This document shows, in pieces, positions 44,745 to 57,379 of a stretch of 64,000 bases of DNA. The notes beneath the pieces were generated by a model. That model made no database searches. It was not told where the DNA came from and worked only from the letters and a program-made list of their open reading frames with translations. Positions within the stretch are counted from its first letter, which is position 1; each line of letters begins with the position of its first letter. Position numbers and translations under genes: made by a program. The stretch covers positions 124,001 to 188,000 of the forward strand of contig SKCR01025350.1 in assembly GCA_019454045.1 (NCBI GenBank), read 5' to 3'. Source of the stretch: Zanthoxylum bungeanum. Its lineage: Eukaryota; Streptophyta; Magnoliopsida; Sapindales; Rutaceae.

Positions 44745-47700
44745 TTTCTAATTGGGAATAATATTTCAGGATAATCCTGGAAATATAATAAGTTAGTTTA
44801 TTTGATAAAATAACAAATTATGCCTAAGTCTGGAGTTAAGCTAATAAGTGGAACATGATATTTGGAATATTCATGTAATGATAACTTTAATGCTTAATCC
44901 ATTATACTTGTCATATATACTCCTTAATTTCTTTATCAGAACTAAGAATTAGATTCTTAAAGTATGATATTGAAATTGAAGGATCTTCATAAATCTATAC
45001 TTAGATTTTAGAAGTAAACAAATTGCAATAATAAACTCTTGGAGAGTTAATGACTATTCTCAAGGATATAAAGTCAAAGTTTGCAATTAGGTAAGTAGCA
45101 CAAGGCGCACCTTACTTCGATATTCCAGAATGCCAAGGCTTGGCCAAAGGCTTCTGGAGTGTGGAAAATGGCAAAGGCAAAATCGTTATAGTCTTCTAGG
45201 AAGATAAGAGGACATATCCCAAGAAGGAATTGAAGATGAGCAAGACTCTGACTTCAAATATGTTTGTCATAATTATGTTCACTACTAGTATTAAAATTAG
45301 AGTTAAATACTTAGTGTGGTACATAAATATGTATTGATGTTTAGAATCTGTTTTGAACAGGATACTGACTTCAATAGAGATTAATCTGCGAATCGAAAAC
45401 GAGACGAAAGTCGCTATTTTGACCGTAGATACCTAAGTTTAGGAACTACCATTTGGGTATGTACGTAAATTAGGAAACTGTTATAATGTAACTAGTTTGA
45501 CTAGGAACATTATCTTTATATCAATGTTTAATCCGTTGTGGATTGAACCTTTATATTTTAGAACACTAAAGTGTTTTATTATATAAAGATGATATTAAGA
45601 TAAACACATTAGATGTGACCAACAGAATTTATATTTAGAATATAAATAAATCTCACACGTATATCATGATAAACAAATAGCTCGAACTGATTTGATCAGT
45701 GAGAAACTTAAAAGTGGCAATGTTTTCTGGGACACATTAAACAAGACTCGTATATCCGCACTTTTGAAGAGTGGGTACTAGGACATATTTGATTCCAATC
45801 AAATAAAGTCTACGAATCTAGTTTATCGGGCAAAGTGCCTAAAACACTATTTACTTGGTAAAAGTGTAAATGCCACCGACCTGTTAGCCCTAGTTCATAG
45901 TGATGCAAGTGGGCCCATGTCTAGCTAGGCTAGATGTGGATATGAATATTTCGTGACCTATACGGATGTGACATCACGTAATGGTTATGTGTTTCTTTTG
46001 AAGAACACAAATCAGAAACTTTTACAGTTTCGACACGAAATAGACAAACAGATCGGGTATAGTATTATACCGTCACGGTAAGACCGTAATGCAAAATACT
46101 CAAGCAATAAGTTTCTAAAATACTTGAAAGAGTAAAGTATTCTTTCAAAAGAGGACTCCTCATGGAACACGTCAATTTGACGGTGTGTCCGAACTGAGTA
46201 ACCGAATTTTGTTAGTCATGATTAGGTTAATCAAGAGTCGCTCTGAGCTACCATTTTCTTTAACGGATAAGCATTAACAGTGCAGAAATTATTTTGAATA
46301 AGGTTCCATTAAAATATGTTTGACAGATAACATATTAGATATGAACGGGAAAGAAACCGGGTTTCACATTCCTGTTAAATTTGGGAATGCTTGGCATATG
46401 TTTGGATGATACCAAACTAAAACCCAAATTGGAAAATGCCAATTGTAGGATATCATATGGATACCAAAGTATTGTACTTATACATCTCACCATAGAACAA
46501 TTAGATTGTTGCTCACCATGTGGTTTTCCTGAGAGGAATACCGATATGCAGTGGTAAGTAGGAGGATAGTAAAATTCGATGAAAATCAGAGTGATACTAT
46601 TCAAGGCACCGAATCCTTAATGGAACACAAATAGTTCATCAAGGATTTAACTATTACCATTAATCTTTGAATACACAAGAACCACATAGTCAGAGAAAGT
46701 CAGAAAACAACTTGGGTATAGGTTTCTGATCTCACCTCGTAAAGATGTTAATCTTTTGAGGTATACCAACTGACTACGTATGAGGAAGTGATACAAGGTA
46801 TCGACTCCCTAATATGGCAAAGTGCCATGAATCCGAAATGGATTCCATGTATATCAACAAGTTTGGATACTAGTTGATGTACCGCAAGGCATTGTGCCTA
46901 CTGGTACTTTATAAGTCTTCAAGGAAGACATACATGGATGGCAACATACCAACGTATAAAGCTAGGCTTTTAACGGAAAGGTATCGTTATCAATATTGTG
47001 TTGATTACGATTCAACCTTGTACCTGTTTCCACGGTAAATCCATTTGGATAATGCTTGCTAATGCTGCATGTTTCATAAATGAAATATGACAGCTTAACG
47101 GGAAAATCGCTTTCCTGAAAAGGAAACCAGTTGGAGGATGTTTACAACATCCTATCGGTTTTGTCGTACCATAACTAGCAAATAAGGTTTGTAGGTTATT
47201 CGATCCATGTTTGGATTGAAGCAAGCATAGGTTCTTGGAATTATCGTTTTGATGTAATCATAATGGTTTATGATTTAATTAAAAAATGAAAAGATTCTTG
47301 TGTATACAAGAGGGTTAGTGGGAGCGCACTGACAGTGGCTGTCCAATAAAATAATGATAATATGTCATTTCTTGGAAATGATATTCCCATAAAAAATCGG
47401 TGAAAGCTCGGCTTTCGAATACTCTCCGTGGAATCGTACTTTGAAAAATATACGCGACCTGGTGTCCCATACGCTTTGAGCATATGGATTCACAAACAGG
47501 CCAATCCCAGTGATAGTCACTGGATTGAAATTAAGAACATACTTAGTATCTTAGAGATCTAAGGATGCTTTCTTAATCAATGGAGAAGGAGAACTTGAAG
47601 TGACTGGGATCACTGTTGCAAGTTTCCTGACCGATAAAAACGGTACTATACATTTTGAATAACGGAACAGTGAGCTGGAAATCTTCTAAGCAAGATACTA

Positions 47701-48038
47701 TTACCGAGTAAACAACAAATTCGGATTATTGTTGCAGCTGAGGCAGCAATAGAAGCCTTCTGGGGTCGATAAAATCTAATTAGATTAGATATAGTTCTCT
47801 TAGCAGCTGAGGTAGGCTTCAACACATGCTGAAGAATTAATGGTCTCATCAACGATCCAGATAAATACTTCGATATTCATCTGATTCGTTCGGATCATAC
47901 ATCATGGCGATGTGATGATCGAATAAATCGCATCAGACGATAATCATGAAAATCCGCTGACGAAAACCGTTTCTCAGTAATTTGAACGAACCATACATAG
48001 TTCGGGTGGTAGACACTCGAGTGACTGGCTATAGGCCA
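44745..48038 (+). pseudogene. Decayed gag-pol of copia #3
   Basis: Order and decay follow #1: gag remnant (about 44745-45290), integrase (about 45600-46400), RT (about 46800-47420) and RNase H (about 47560-47900). The RT active-site stretch (about 47341-47366) reads GTCCAATAAAATAATGATAA, sharing the lesions seen in #1. In addition, about 75 bp covering the zinc knuckle are missing after GACATATCCCAAGA (near 45215) and the part after RT is shorter. No protein can be made. Confidence 0.8.
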
Positions 48039-48048
48039 AGTGGGAGAT
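48039..48048 (+). other. Polypurine tract of copia #3
   Basis: AGTGGGAGAT lies directly before the 3' LTR and is identical in #1 and #2. Confidence 0.9.
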
Positions 48049-50119
48049 TGTTGGACAATTATGACCCATAGCATCACTATTTGTACAGATCATGGTGTTG
48101 TTGTACAAATTAACTATGTGACAAAGAGATTGCACTCTTATCATTTGTGATTAGATCACCTAGATATATAAATGATAGGAGGTCCATATGATTTGTTCCT
48201 AGACTGAGAATGATATGAGACAGTATCAGTCCATGAAGGATAAATCATTAAATATCCCTAGTCAGAGTATTATCGAGATTGGACATCGATAAATACGTAA
48301 AAGACTAGTATTGCACTTGTGCGTGTTGTGAGGGCACACCGGCATAGTTCTCGTATATTTGGGTATAGGATACTCATGCAAGTGTAATAGGAGGTTATGT
48401 TTTACTGATGGTACGGGAAACAGCTTCGATCTGAATAGACCCTCTCGGAATTCCATTGGTAGTATGACTATGTGTCTATAGAAGTCCAAAATTAGGGTAG
48501 GTGTATTTGGTCTTAACCTGAGACTTACACCGCTAATACTTGCGACAATCAATATACTTTGGTTGAGGTCGTCCGGGGCTTTAACCGGTTCTGTGTACGC
48601 CAATACTGGGTATATTGAGAATCGTAGTGTGTTGGGTGTGATGTTAAGATGGAAGTGTCACTCCAGTCATATAGAGATGATGGTCACGTAGGATACGGTA
48701 CTGGTTCTCTTAAGTACTCCAGTCATCGGGATAATATGACTAGGTCATAGTTATCCGATATAGAGACTAGTTACCAGACATCTGACATGTGCTTCGTACG
48801 GGGCATACACAATTCCAGCCCCAGGCCTAGCACGTGATCATCCGATACTGGATCGAAATACGCAATACCACGTATACTACACCTGATATAGATCGCTTAT
48901 TCCTGTAAGCATGTTTTTGAAGAATTGGGTAGGCATGACGTTTTGCTAGAAGCCAAACTTGTCTTGTGAATCGGTGTAAACGTAGTACTAGGTACTTACG
49001 TGTTCGGATAGTCTGACGACCCAATTTACTGCCAACATATCCGGAGATCTCATGGGTCGCTCCCCGAAGATTCACCGATGACGTATGACTCGCACTTTAA
49101 TTAATCTGGGATTAATTTAATGAGAGATAAATTTAATCTGGGATTAATTGCAGAGAAATTTTATCTGGGATAAAATATCAATTAAAGAGAGAGAACGATT
49201 AATTTGGAATTAATCGGTAAAATAATATATTTGATATATTATACGAAATTGGATTTTGATACGGAATTAAAATTATATTTTAATTCGGGCGAATGAATTA
49301 ATTTAGAATTAATTCATTAGCGACTTGAATAGTGATTTCACTAGGTGTAATCATTTAATTACGACGCAACAAAAAATTCGTTAATTTAGAATTAGCGAAC
49401 CCGAGCCCGGGATTATTTGCGAGCGCATTCGCATTTCGAATTCGAGTGCGGCACACAAGTCAAATCAAGCGTCAAATCATTAGTCACATCAAGCGTCAAA
49501 TCATATGTCACTTTGAGTGATGTGACATTTGAGAGATTGATGTGAGTTGATGTGAGAGGACTTAAAGCATTTAATGTTTGCTTTTTGAAATTGAAAAAAG
49601 GTAAATGATTTATTTATTTTGGAAATATATAAACCTAATACATTTTTTCTTTTTCCTACTCTCTCTCTTCGATTTATGGTATTAGGCTTTTTGGAGCCAA
49701 AACCCCTCTTCATCTCTCTCACGGTCTCAAGACCGATTTCTTCTTCTGGTTTTTCTGGTTTGACCGAATTAGAAGGAGAAGAAAATGATTTTGTTGCAAG
49801 ATCTATGTGCTAGCACACTCATGGGGGAATACAAAGGTGATAGGGAAGTATTTTCATGAGCAAGGAATCACCTTGTGAAGCTTGGAGCTTGGAGCTTCCA
49901 TGGAGGACACCCATGGCCGATTCTTGGAGGAGGAAGCAGCCCCCACGCCGTATAGTTCACCATTTGCACAGCCCACTGCCGAGCAAGGAGGAGCAGTGCA
50001 TTTTTGGTCTACGTTGCATCTCTACCGATCAATGTGAGTTATTCCGCACCTCATTTGATGTGTATTCAACTCGTTTTATGCTTGATTTATGATCCTTGGG
50101 ACTTGATTGAAACCCAACA
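48049..50119 (+). mobile_element. 3' LTR of copia #3 (2071 bp)
   Basis: It starts TGTTGGACAATTATGACCCA and ends GAAACCCAACA. It matches 40238-42301, with a duplicated CTTGGAG near 49880. Confidence 0.95.
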
Positions 50120-51862
50120 GAACCCAAATCAGATAAGTGCCTATTTATAATTGGTTATCCTACGGAAACCAAATGATGTTATTTCCACAATCCATAAGAG
50201 AACAAAATATTTGTTGCTCTCCATGCGATTTTCCTTAGAGGAATTCCTAAATGTAGTGGTAAGTGGGAGGAAAGTATAACTCGATGAAAATCAAAGTGAT
50301 ATTGTTCCTGGCATCGATCCCCTCACGGAACACGAACAGTTCATCAAAGATGAGACAGTTCCACAATCTTCTAATACACAAGAACCGCGTAGGTCTAAGA
50401 GAGTCAGAAAATAACCTAAGAGGTATGGGTTTCTGATCTCACCTCATGTAGATATTAATCTTATTGAGGATAATGAACCGGCTACGTATGAGGAATCGAT
50501 ATAAAGTATCGACTCCGCTTTATAGCAAGAGGCCATGAAGTCCGAATTGGATTCCATGTATACAACCAAGTTTGGACACTGGTTGATGTAACAGAATGCA
50601 TTATGCCTATTGGTAGCAAATGAGTCTTCATGGTGAAGACAGACATGGATGGCAAAAAAACAAACATACAAAGCTATGCTTGTAGTGAAAGGGTATCGTC
50701 ATCAACATGATGTCGATTACGAAACCTTTTACCCATTGCCATGATTAAATCCATTCGGATAATGCTTGTTATTGCTGCATATTTCGATTTTGAAATATGA
50801 CAGATGGACGTCAAAACCATTTTCCTTAAAGAAAACCTTTTGGAGGATGTTTATATACAGCCTGACGGTTTTGTCATGCTAAAATATGCATACAAGGTTT
50901 GCAAGTTAGATCGATCTATTTATGGATTGAATCAAGCATTGCGTTCTTGGAACCAACATTTTTGATGAGATCATAATGGTATATGGTTTCATTCAAAACG
51001 ATGATGATTCTTGTGTATATAAGAAGGTTATTGGGAGCGCACTGACATTGATTGTCCTATACGTTGATGATGTATTGCTTCTTAGCAATGACATTCCCAT
51101 ATTAAAATCGGTGAAAGCTTGGCTTTCATTAAAATTCTCCATAGAAAAACTTGGGAGAGGCAACCTTTATTCTAGGAATAAGGATCTACTGGGATAGATC
51201 TAAAAGTTGTTGGTACTCTCCGAGAACTCGTACATTGACAAACATGTACGCGACCTGGTGTCTCATATGCTTTGAGCATCTACAGTCACAATCAGGCCGA
51301 TTCAGGTGATGGTCACTGGATTGATGCTAAGAACATCCTTTAGTATCTTAGACGAACTAAGAATGCTTTCTTAGTTTATGGAGATGGAGAACTTAAGGTG
51401 ACTGGGTTCACCGAAGCAAGTTTCCAAACCGATAAAGATGACTATAAGTCGCAATAAGGGTACATATTTTGTTTGAACAACGGAACAGTGAGCTGGAAAT
51501 CTTCCAAGCAAGATACTGTTGCCGATTCAACAATAAAAAGTGGAATATATTACTGCGGCTGAGGCAGCAAAAGAAGCATTTTGGATCTATAAAATTCCTA
51601 ATTGGATTAGGAGTAATTCTGTTAGCAACTGAGCTAGGCTACAGCGGAGGATAAAGAATTACGGTCTCATCAATGATCCAAGTATGTACTTCGACGGTTT
51701 CATCTGATTCGTGAGATCATACATCGTGGCGATGTCAAGATCAAAAGATCGTTTCAGATGATAACCTTGCACAACCGCTGACGAAAGTGATATCTCAGCA
51801 TAAGCATGAGCGACCCGTATATAGTTCAGGTGTTGGACACTTGAGTGATTGGCTATAGGCCA
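50120..51862 (+). pseudogene. Copia #2 integrase end, RT and RNase H
   Basis: This is the continuation of #2 pol after copia #3. RT is best seen at 50976-51197: GFIQNDDDSCVYKK, the catalytic LIVLYVDDVLLLSND and SVKAWLSLKFSIEKLG. RNase H follows with FTEASFQTDKDD, NNGTVSWKSSKQDTVAD near 51395-51530. YVDD is intact here, but stops and frameshifts surround it (for example near 50740, 50940, 51190 and 51450). A polypurine tract AAGTGGGAGAT lies at 51862-51872. Confidence 0.88.
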
Positions 51863-51872
51863 AGTGGGAGAT

Positions 51873-53846
51873 TGTTGGACAATTATGACTCATAGCATCA
51901 CTATTTGTAAAAGACATGGTGTTTTTGTACAAATTAACTATGTGACAAAGGAAATATCTCTTTTATCATTTTGTAATTGGATTATTTGGATATATATAAA
52001 TGATAAAAGTCTATATGATTAATACATGATTAATAAGCTATGAGACATTATTAATCCACGAAAGGTTTAATCATTAAACATTCTTAGTCATAGTATTATC
52101 GAGACTGGACATTGATAATGCGGAATAGGCTAGTATTACCCTTGTGCGCGTTATGGAAGTTCAACGACATAGTTCTCATATATTTAAGTATTGGATACTT
52201 ATGCAAGTGTGATATGAGGTTCTGTTAGCCGTTGGACCGGGAACAGCTTCGCTCTGGATAGACCCCTCAGAGTCCCAATGGTAGTATGACTATGTGTCTA
52301 TGGGAATCTGAATTAGGGTAAGTGTATGTTGTCTTAACCTGAGACTTGCATCGCTAATACTTGTGATAATCAGTACGCTTTGGTTTTGGTCGTTCGGGGC
52401 TTTAACAGGTTCTATGTATGCCTCTTCTGGGTTTACTAAGAATCGTAGTGTATTGGGTGTGATGTCAAGATGGAAGTATAACTTCAGTCATATGGAGATG
52501 ATGATCACGCAGGGATACATAACTAGTACTCTCAAATGCTGCAGCTATCGGGATAGTATGACTAGGTCATGATTATCCGATTAAAGAGACTAGTTGCTAG
52601 TGATCCAATATATGCTTCGTACGGGGCAGACACAATTACAGCCCCAGGCCTAACATGTGACATATGATATTGGATCGTAATATGCAATACATTGTATACT
52701 ACGCCTGATACAGATTCTATATATTCCATGTTGAATATATTTCTGGAGAATTGGGTAGGCATGGTGCTTTGCTAGAAGCCAACTATGTCTTGTAAATCGG
52801 TAAGAATGTGGTACCGGGTACGCACGTGTCGGATAGTCCGACAACCGTATTTACTGCCAACATATCCAGGAATCTCTTGGGTAGCTTCCCAGATATTCAC
52901 CGATGACATTTGACTCGAACAGAATTAATCTTGGATTAATTATGAGAGAGAAAATTAATCTAGGATTAATTACGATAAGAATTAATTTGGGATTAATTAC
53001 GAGACAGAAAATTAATATGGGATTAATTGCGTCAAAAATTTATCTGGGATTAAATTCGTCTAGAAGAGAGAACGCGATTAATTTCAAATTAATCGGAAAA
53101 GTAAATTTAATAGTTAAATTGGATTTTACTATTTAATTTATTTATTTGGGCTAAATAATATATCGGATACATTAATTGAAATTGGATTTCAATACGGAAT
53201 TAAAATTAGATTTTAATTCAAGTGAACGAATTAATTTGGAATTAATTCGTAAGCGACTTTCGTAATAATTTTGCGATGCATTATTATTTAATTAAGTTGG
53301 ATTTAAATATTTTGCGATGGAAAATTCGTTTAGTCGAATTAAATGAACCGGGCCCAAAGTGTGTTGTGTAAGTCAACTTGAATTTTGAATTCATAATTGG
53401 GTGGGACCCACAACTCACATCACTTGTCAAATTTTGATGGTGGTAGTTGGCTAAAGTAATTGGTTTTCACAAAACCATTTTGCTTTCCACCAACCTTGTT
53501 TTTCTTTTTGGAAAAACAAAATACAACAACTTGGTTTTGTAACACAAGTGAAACAAATACATAAAATTCTCTCTTTTCTCCTAACTCGATATTGTCGAAC
53601 ACTCTTCTTCCTTGGAGGAAGATTTTGTTTCAATTTTTGATCAAAGCTAGCACTTTGGGAGTCTTTGAAGGTGATAGGGAAACTCACCCAAGAGTTTGGA
53701 ACTCATTCACAAAGCTTGGAGCTTCTACAACAAAGAAAAAGTCTTGAACTTCATCCGATCATTGTAAGTTTTTCCACAACTTTCACTTGATGTATTCACA
53801 CTAGAATCATGTTTAGAATCCTTGGAATGTGTTAGACACACTAACA
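51873..53846 (+). mobile_element. 3' LTR of copia #2 (1974 bp)
   Basis: It starts TGTTGGACAATTATGACTCA and ends CACACTAACA, followed by the TSD CTCAC. It contains the five-unit ATTAAT array at 52920-53080. Confidence 0.95.
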
Positions 53847-55021
53847 CTCACCACACTCATTAGCCACTGTAGCCTATATGGCTTAGGATGTTATAAACAT
53901 GACAATCTCAGTCTTGCAACCAATATTGTGCTAGCCACGTTGCTGCAACTACCCCCATCTATGATCATATTACATGACTTCCCATTCACGCTACACCTAG
54001 TATGAAAAATATTATCTCTCTACTGCTCGGTCTCCTCCTCGACTATCTGTGTTTTCAATGCTCTCCTAGACACAAGCGACATGTTATCTAGTGGGTATGT
54101 TACTCCCCCATCATCATTAGCATCCTCTAACGCATGCATCTCATCACCCACCTCCCCATCTGTGGAATCGATATTAGCATCATGCTTTATTATTAGTGTT
54201 CGCTTGTTGGGGCACTGTGATACATAATGTCTCATACCTAAACACTTAAAACATTTTACCTCCTTGGATTTTGGAATTACCACTTCATACTTAACCTTAA
54301 CTCTACCTATCTCCACTTCTTTTCCCTTACCATTATCGTCATTGGGCTTATGGAATCCCTCATCTCTCCACTCATTACTAGGCCACTTCACTCTCCAAGT
54401 AAAAGCTCCATGTGTAGTATATCTAGATGTGGATTTCTTCTTCAATTGTCTTTCTACCTTGATTGCCATGTGTAACATATCCTCCAACTCCACATAATGA
54501 TGTAACTCAACTACACTCGCAATCTCCTTATTTAACCTACCTAAAAACCGAGCCATCGTGGTTTCTCTATCCTCCAACACATTCGCCCTAATCATTGCTA
54601 CCTTCATCTCTGTATGATAGTCCTCAACACTCTTCGACCCCTGATACAAATGTTGTAGCTTCTGATATAACTCTTTGTAATATTAGCTTGGAATGAACCT
54701 CTTATGCATGAGAGCTTTTAACTATTCCCAAGCCTCCACTGGTCTCTCATGATTCCTCCTCCTATTGGTTACCAACTGATCCCACCAAATCACCGCATAG
54801 TCTATAAAATCAATTGCAGCCAACTTCACCTTCTTCTCATCAGAATACCTATGACAATTAAAGATCAGCTCAATCTTTCTCTCCCAGTCCAAGTACGCTT
54901 CTGGATCATTTCTGTCGTGGAAAGATAGAATTTTCATCTTGATACTGCCTAGATCACCATCAATATCCTCTCTCCTACCATGATCTCTCATGTCAGGCTT
55001 CCTCTGGTAGTCATAATTATA
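53847..55021 (-). pseudogene. G1 gag C-terminal part and protease start
   Basis: The minus strand shows the capsid part (PEAYLDWERKIELIFNCHRY, KLAAIDFIDYAVIWWDQL, 54900-54760), then [39 protein letters not shown] and the zinc knuckle [14 protein letters not shown] (about 54255-54213, CX2CX4HX4C intact). The protease begins with NMIIDGGSCSNVAST near 53970-53920, where DGGS is the expected active-site region. A stop follows VEEETEQ (54020), another separates the two gag pieces near 54680-54720, and one more follows LRLSCL in the protease. Confidence 0.9.
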
Positions 55022-56134
55022 TTGGGGTTTTGATACGGGCGCAGTGGAAGCTCGCAGTTTGGGTGAAATCGTAATTTTAAAAATTTTTAAATTACCGAAT
55101 AAATTATTCAATATCCCATATGAATAATTTATTCATATTTCACCTAAACATATTTATTCGATATCAAATAACGACATAAATAGTTAAGGAACGTCGCGAA
55201 ACCTTTACGAAAATGTTTTTCCGCAAAATGACATAAAACGCGTTTTTGACCGAACCGACCACCCAATACACATAAGGGCTGCCCAGGTCAGCCCCAATAG
55301 TATTAGGGTAGTTCATGGGCTGTCCGAACAGTGACCAATTCACTGTTTGGGCAGCCGTCACCCGGTTGGCTCAAAAGTCACCCGGTAACGCCGCTTTTCA
55401 CCGTTTTCGCTTATTTCAACTCCTAAACAATTTCCGGCAATTGTTCCAACACCCAAAACACATCCAATACATTCATATGACATATTTTTAATCACCAAAT
55501 ATATAGTATTTCCAGATCTGATCCAGAAGCAAAATATATCAATTTTTCATGCTTAAAATCCAATTTTCCAACATTAATCTAATTAATCTTAACACCAACC
55601 AAAGTCACCACAAATGAACCACCCAATAACAATTCTAGACATTATAAGAGTGGTCATAACACTCTATAATGGCAACATGTCATCAAATGATCAAATTGAA
55701 TAAATATTACAATAATATTATTCAAAACAACTTCACACATGCACCATACCTTCAATTCCATCCTCCAAATCAAAAACCCCAAATTCTAAGAAAAATAAGA
55801 AACCCTAGAATCCATCTAGATCATCAAGAAACAAGAAACATATTTTCTAAGCTTTAGGATATAAAGAATTACCTTTAATCATCCTAATTCCTTAAAACTA
55901 AATCTGATTGTAAATCCTAGGGTCTTTGTCTAATATACACGTAAAACTAAATCTGATTTAGTTTCAATCTAATCATAATTAGATATTCAATCGCAGTTAG
56001 ATCGAATATGTATATAAAAGACAAGAGGTGCTACCATTAAATAAGTAATATTATGGAAAAAAAATGAATTGTTCGTATTTATGAATCGTACATAAATACG
56101 ATCCGGATTGGCACTCTGAGCACTAACCCTAACA
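55022..56134 (-). mobile_element. Solo LTR 'C' (1113 bp) inside G1 gag
   Basis: The G1 gag reading DEYN/YDYQRK is interrupted here. The insert reads TGTTAGGGTTAGTGCTCAGA at its minus-strand start and ends CAAAACCCCAA, flanked by AATTATA on both sides (55015-55021, 56135-56141). Its start resembles that of the solo LTR at 59970-62547 (GCCAATCCGRATAAT-like). No internal region is left. Confidence 0.7.
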
Positions 56135-56594
56135 AATTATACTCATCATAAGCATCTCTCTCATATCTATCTCCAAATCTATCACCAAATCATCTATTTT
56201 CTCCCCCATAAGCCATTTTATCTCCTCTCTGAAAACCCATTCGCTCATCAAACCTCATATCCCGCCGGTCATATCTCATCTCATACTGCCTATCCCGCGG
56301 TCTATACCTATCCTCCTCATCTTCGAACTCATCCAAGTCTTCCATATTATCTAGATTATTCTCTGCCTCCACCTCATGTATAGGTACCCTAGATGGTTGT
56401 TGCTATGTTTGTTCCTGTCTAGATTGTTGTGGCCCCTCAACCTCATTCTGAACACTAGAGAATATGAGACTAGTAACCTCCATCCAAAACCTCTATATTT
56501 TCGCGTTCATAGTTCCAAACATCTCCTGGAACTCAGTTATATTCTTCTCCATGGTATTAAACCTCCCATCAATGTCCATATCTTTCTGTACCAT
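56135..56594 (-). pseudogene. G1 gag N-terminal part
   Basis: The minus-strand frame starts at ATG 56594 (MVQKDMDIDGRFNTME) and has a coiled-coil-like N-terminus, an acidic stretch (NMEDLDEFEDEED) and an Arg/Asp-rich stretch (RYRPRDRQYEMRYDRRDMRF). In-frame TAG stops lie near 56491, 56407 and 56189. It meets the rest of gag at 55021 after removal of solo LTR C. Confidence 0.8.
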
Positions 56595-57360
56595 CTTAAT
56601 TAACAAATAGGTTAGTAATAACAAGAAAAAAAGAAATTAATTAAATAAAGGAAATCTCACAAACGCTCGTGTTTCACTCTCTCTCAAACACTCCCCTCGA
56701 ATAAATTACCTCCGTTCAATGCCAAACGCTAACCATCAATGGATTGCACAATCCGTGTGTAGTCCAAAAGTTAGCAAAATCCACAAGGAATCAAAGGAAT
56801 AAGGGTATCAAGAAACAAATAAGACGTGACTCGAGAAGTAACGACGATACTCAATCAATAAAACCTAAAAACTAGAGTGCAAAAGGAACGAATAAACTAA
56901 ACAAGTGCAATAATTATGCTAGGTGTGGTAAGCACTATGCAAATCCTGAAAAAAAATGGTCAATTGGAATTGATTTTTTTATTTTTTTATTTTTTGACCG
57001 TAACAAAGGTGCGCTAGGAAAGGAAAAATAGTCACAGTAGTGACAGATACAAAATTTGTTTGAGTCCTTTGATTAGCGAGATTAATAGAAAGGAAAAAAA
57101 ATTACCTATTGAAACAAATAAAGAACAAAGGAAACAAGTCAACATTCAACATAGCCTTAAATAGGAATCAGACATGAACTGGCAATTTTGTTTTGTTTTG
57201 TTTTTTTTTTGAAACAGCCCTATTACACCAAAAGCAAGCAAGCAATCAATGTCAGGGGTGGGTCAGATTATGGGTCTGAGTCAACTTTTTTTTTTTTCTA
57301 TTTGAGATCGCCAAACCCATAACAAAAAAAAGGATAAATAAATAAAAATTCATACCTGAA
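56595..57360 (-). other. 5' leader of G1
   Basis: This is about 770 bp between PBS and gag, AT-rich with several A- and T-runs (for example 56975-56995, 57200-57215 and 57285-57300). No ORF is seen. Confidence 0.65.
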
Positions 57361-57377
57361 ATCTGGCTCTGATACCA
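57361..57377 (-). other. PBS of G1
   Basis: On the minus strand TGGTATCAGAGCCAGAT lies 2 bp inside the LTR. It matches the initiator tRNA-Met type. Confidence 0.93.
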
Positions 57378-57379
57378 AT

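Larger units (their letters stand above)
40238..50119 (+). mobile_element. Copia element #3 (9.9 kb), nested in #2
   Basis: LTRs at 40238-42301 and 48049-50119 flank a PBS, leader and decayed coding region. TSD copies are GAACA (40233-40237) and GAACC (50120-50124), one mismatch. Removing it rejoins the #2 integrase reading GTKLE/PKSDKC. LTR divergence is the lowest of the three (about 12 differences in the first 320 bp by hand count), as expected for the innermost insertion. Confidence 0.95.
34376..53846 (+). mobile_element. Copia element #2, containing copia #3 (19.5 kb span)
   Basis: LTRs at 34376-36322 and 51873-53846 flank gag, protease, integrase, RT and RNase H in copia order. The TSD CTCAC is perfect (34371-34375 and 53847-53851). 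It interrupts the protease of G1. Without #3 it would be about 9.6 kb. Its coding region is the best preserved of the three copia copies, although its LTRs are the most diverged (about 22 differences in the first 320 bp by hand count). Confidence 0.95.

Noticed and set aside
46335..47852. Several minus-strand ORFs of 68-89 codons in copia #3
   Set aside because: They lie opposite decayed RT and RNase H sequence and show no conserved motif.
54264..54497. Plus-strand ORF of 77 codons
   Set aside because: Shadow of the G1 gag frame on the opposite strand.
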